Assembly: GCF_003970915.1 (NCBI RefSeq)
Contig: NZ_RXOF01000015.1
Location: 62,001 to 126,000 of the forward strand
Source of the DNA: Hymenobacter gummosus
GTDB taxonomy: Bacteria > Bacteroidota > Bacteroidia > Cytophagales > Hymenobacteraceae
DNA: 64,000 nucleotides
Reading direction: 5' to 3'
A program made the position numbers and the translations under genes. Positions 63,809 through 64,000 of the stretch are shown in pieces; position 1 is the stretch's first letter, and every line of letters begins with the position of its first letter. Below the pieces are notes generated by a model. That model was not told where the DNA came from and ran no database searches. It worked only from the letters and a program-made list of their open reading frames with translations.

Positions 63809-63937
63809 GTAGAGACGCATATTTGGCTACGCCTGCCTTCGGTTGCGTCTCATCGGCCGCGCCGTAACGGAGCGGTTCGGATGCCAGTCGGGTAGTCCCG
63901 AATCGTTCAACGAGAAGATGCCAATATGCGTCTCTAC
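63809..63937. repeat. Palindromic element E (GTAGAGACGCATAT arms)
   Basis: Exact 14-base outer arms (63809-63822 and 63924-63937), extended by TTGG/CCAA with one insertion, and a centre with TCGTTCAACGAGAAGA. It lies 20 bp before the start of the gene at the right edge. Confidence 0.8.
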
Positions 63938-63956
63938 ACCGTTTATAATTCCGCTT

Positions 63957-64000
63957 ATGACCCTGCCTGCAGCAAACCGCTACCACCGCTTACTGTCCGG
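63957..64000 (+). CDS. Start of an unidentified gene (cut by right edge)
   Basis: Open frame from the ATG at 63957 to the window end; only MTLPAANRYHRLLS can be read. An AT-rich TTTATAATTCCG just upstream could be its promoter. Too short to name. Confidence 0.4.
   Translation, partial: MTLPAANRYHRLLS

Noticed and set aside
63957-64000. anmK (anhydromuramic acid kinase) next to the NagZ-like gene
   Set aside because: Tempting from context, but the 14 readable residues do not show its N-terminal GLMSGTSLDG motif at the expected spacing.

Overview
The window looks like a chromosomal piece of a GC-rich member of the Bacteroidota, most likely Hymenobacter or a close relative. The grounds are two SusC/SusD outer-membrane pairs, several secreted proteins ending in a type IX secretion (T9SS) C-terminal domain, Bacteroidota-style -7 boxes (TAnnTTTG), almost no Shine-Dalgarno sites, and high GC. 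I see no rRNA, tRNA, CRISPR array, transposase or phage gene.

Layout. 0-4.2 kb: two GH13 alpha-amylase-type genes (the first cut by the left edge, the second a lipoprotein), a T9SS cargo protein and a DinB-like protein. 4.2-7.2 kb: small membrane proteins and an OafA-type acyltransferase. 7.4-13.6 kb: a T9SS-exported GH31 glucosidase, a type-B carboxylesterase, a TonB-C-like protein and a TIMP/NTR-like protein. 13.7-18 kb: a divergent gamma-glutamyltranspeptidase / OmpA pair bounded on both sides by copies of one 181-bp palindromic element. 18-29 kb: glycogen branching enzyme, a 1280-residue beta-propeller-repeat protein, a YdeI-like protein, a glycogen-synthase-like half protein and a cytoplasmic GH31. 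29-41 kb: lipase-like hydrolase, T9SS protein, rhomboid protease, three small hydrophilic proteins in tandem, a beta-lactamase-like hydrolase, a DUF434 protein, a VanX-type dipeptidase, a GHL10 hydrolase, a lipoprotein and a pectinesterase. 41-63.8 kb: susC-susD-lipoprotein on the minus strand, a NagB/LmbE fusion, a second susC-susD pair, tandem HGSNAT-like acetyltransferases, three paralogous lipoproteins, a DUF2059 protein, and a GH3 (NagZ-like) / beta-lactamase fusion.

Two themes recur. The left half is rich in alpha-glucan enzymes (GH13 x3 including GlgB, GH31 x2, GT5-like). The right half joins glycan uptake (SusCD) to amino-sugar and cell-wall enzymes (NagB-deacetylase, HGSNAT-like, NagZ-like, VanX), which suggests scavenging or recycling of N-acetylated amino sugars; this is inference from context.

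The most unusual feature is between the genes. Nearly every gap longer than about 100 bp carries a long palindromic element. Several are built from degenerate 8-10 bp direct repeats whose unit differs from locus to locus, and many begin exactly at, or supply, the stop codon of the gene next to them. I could not assign these to a named repeat family.
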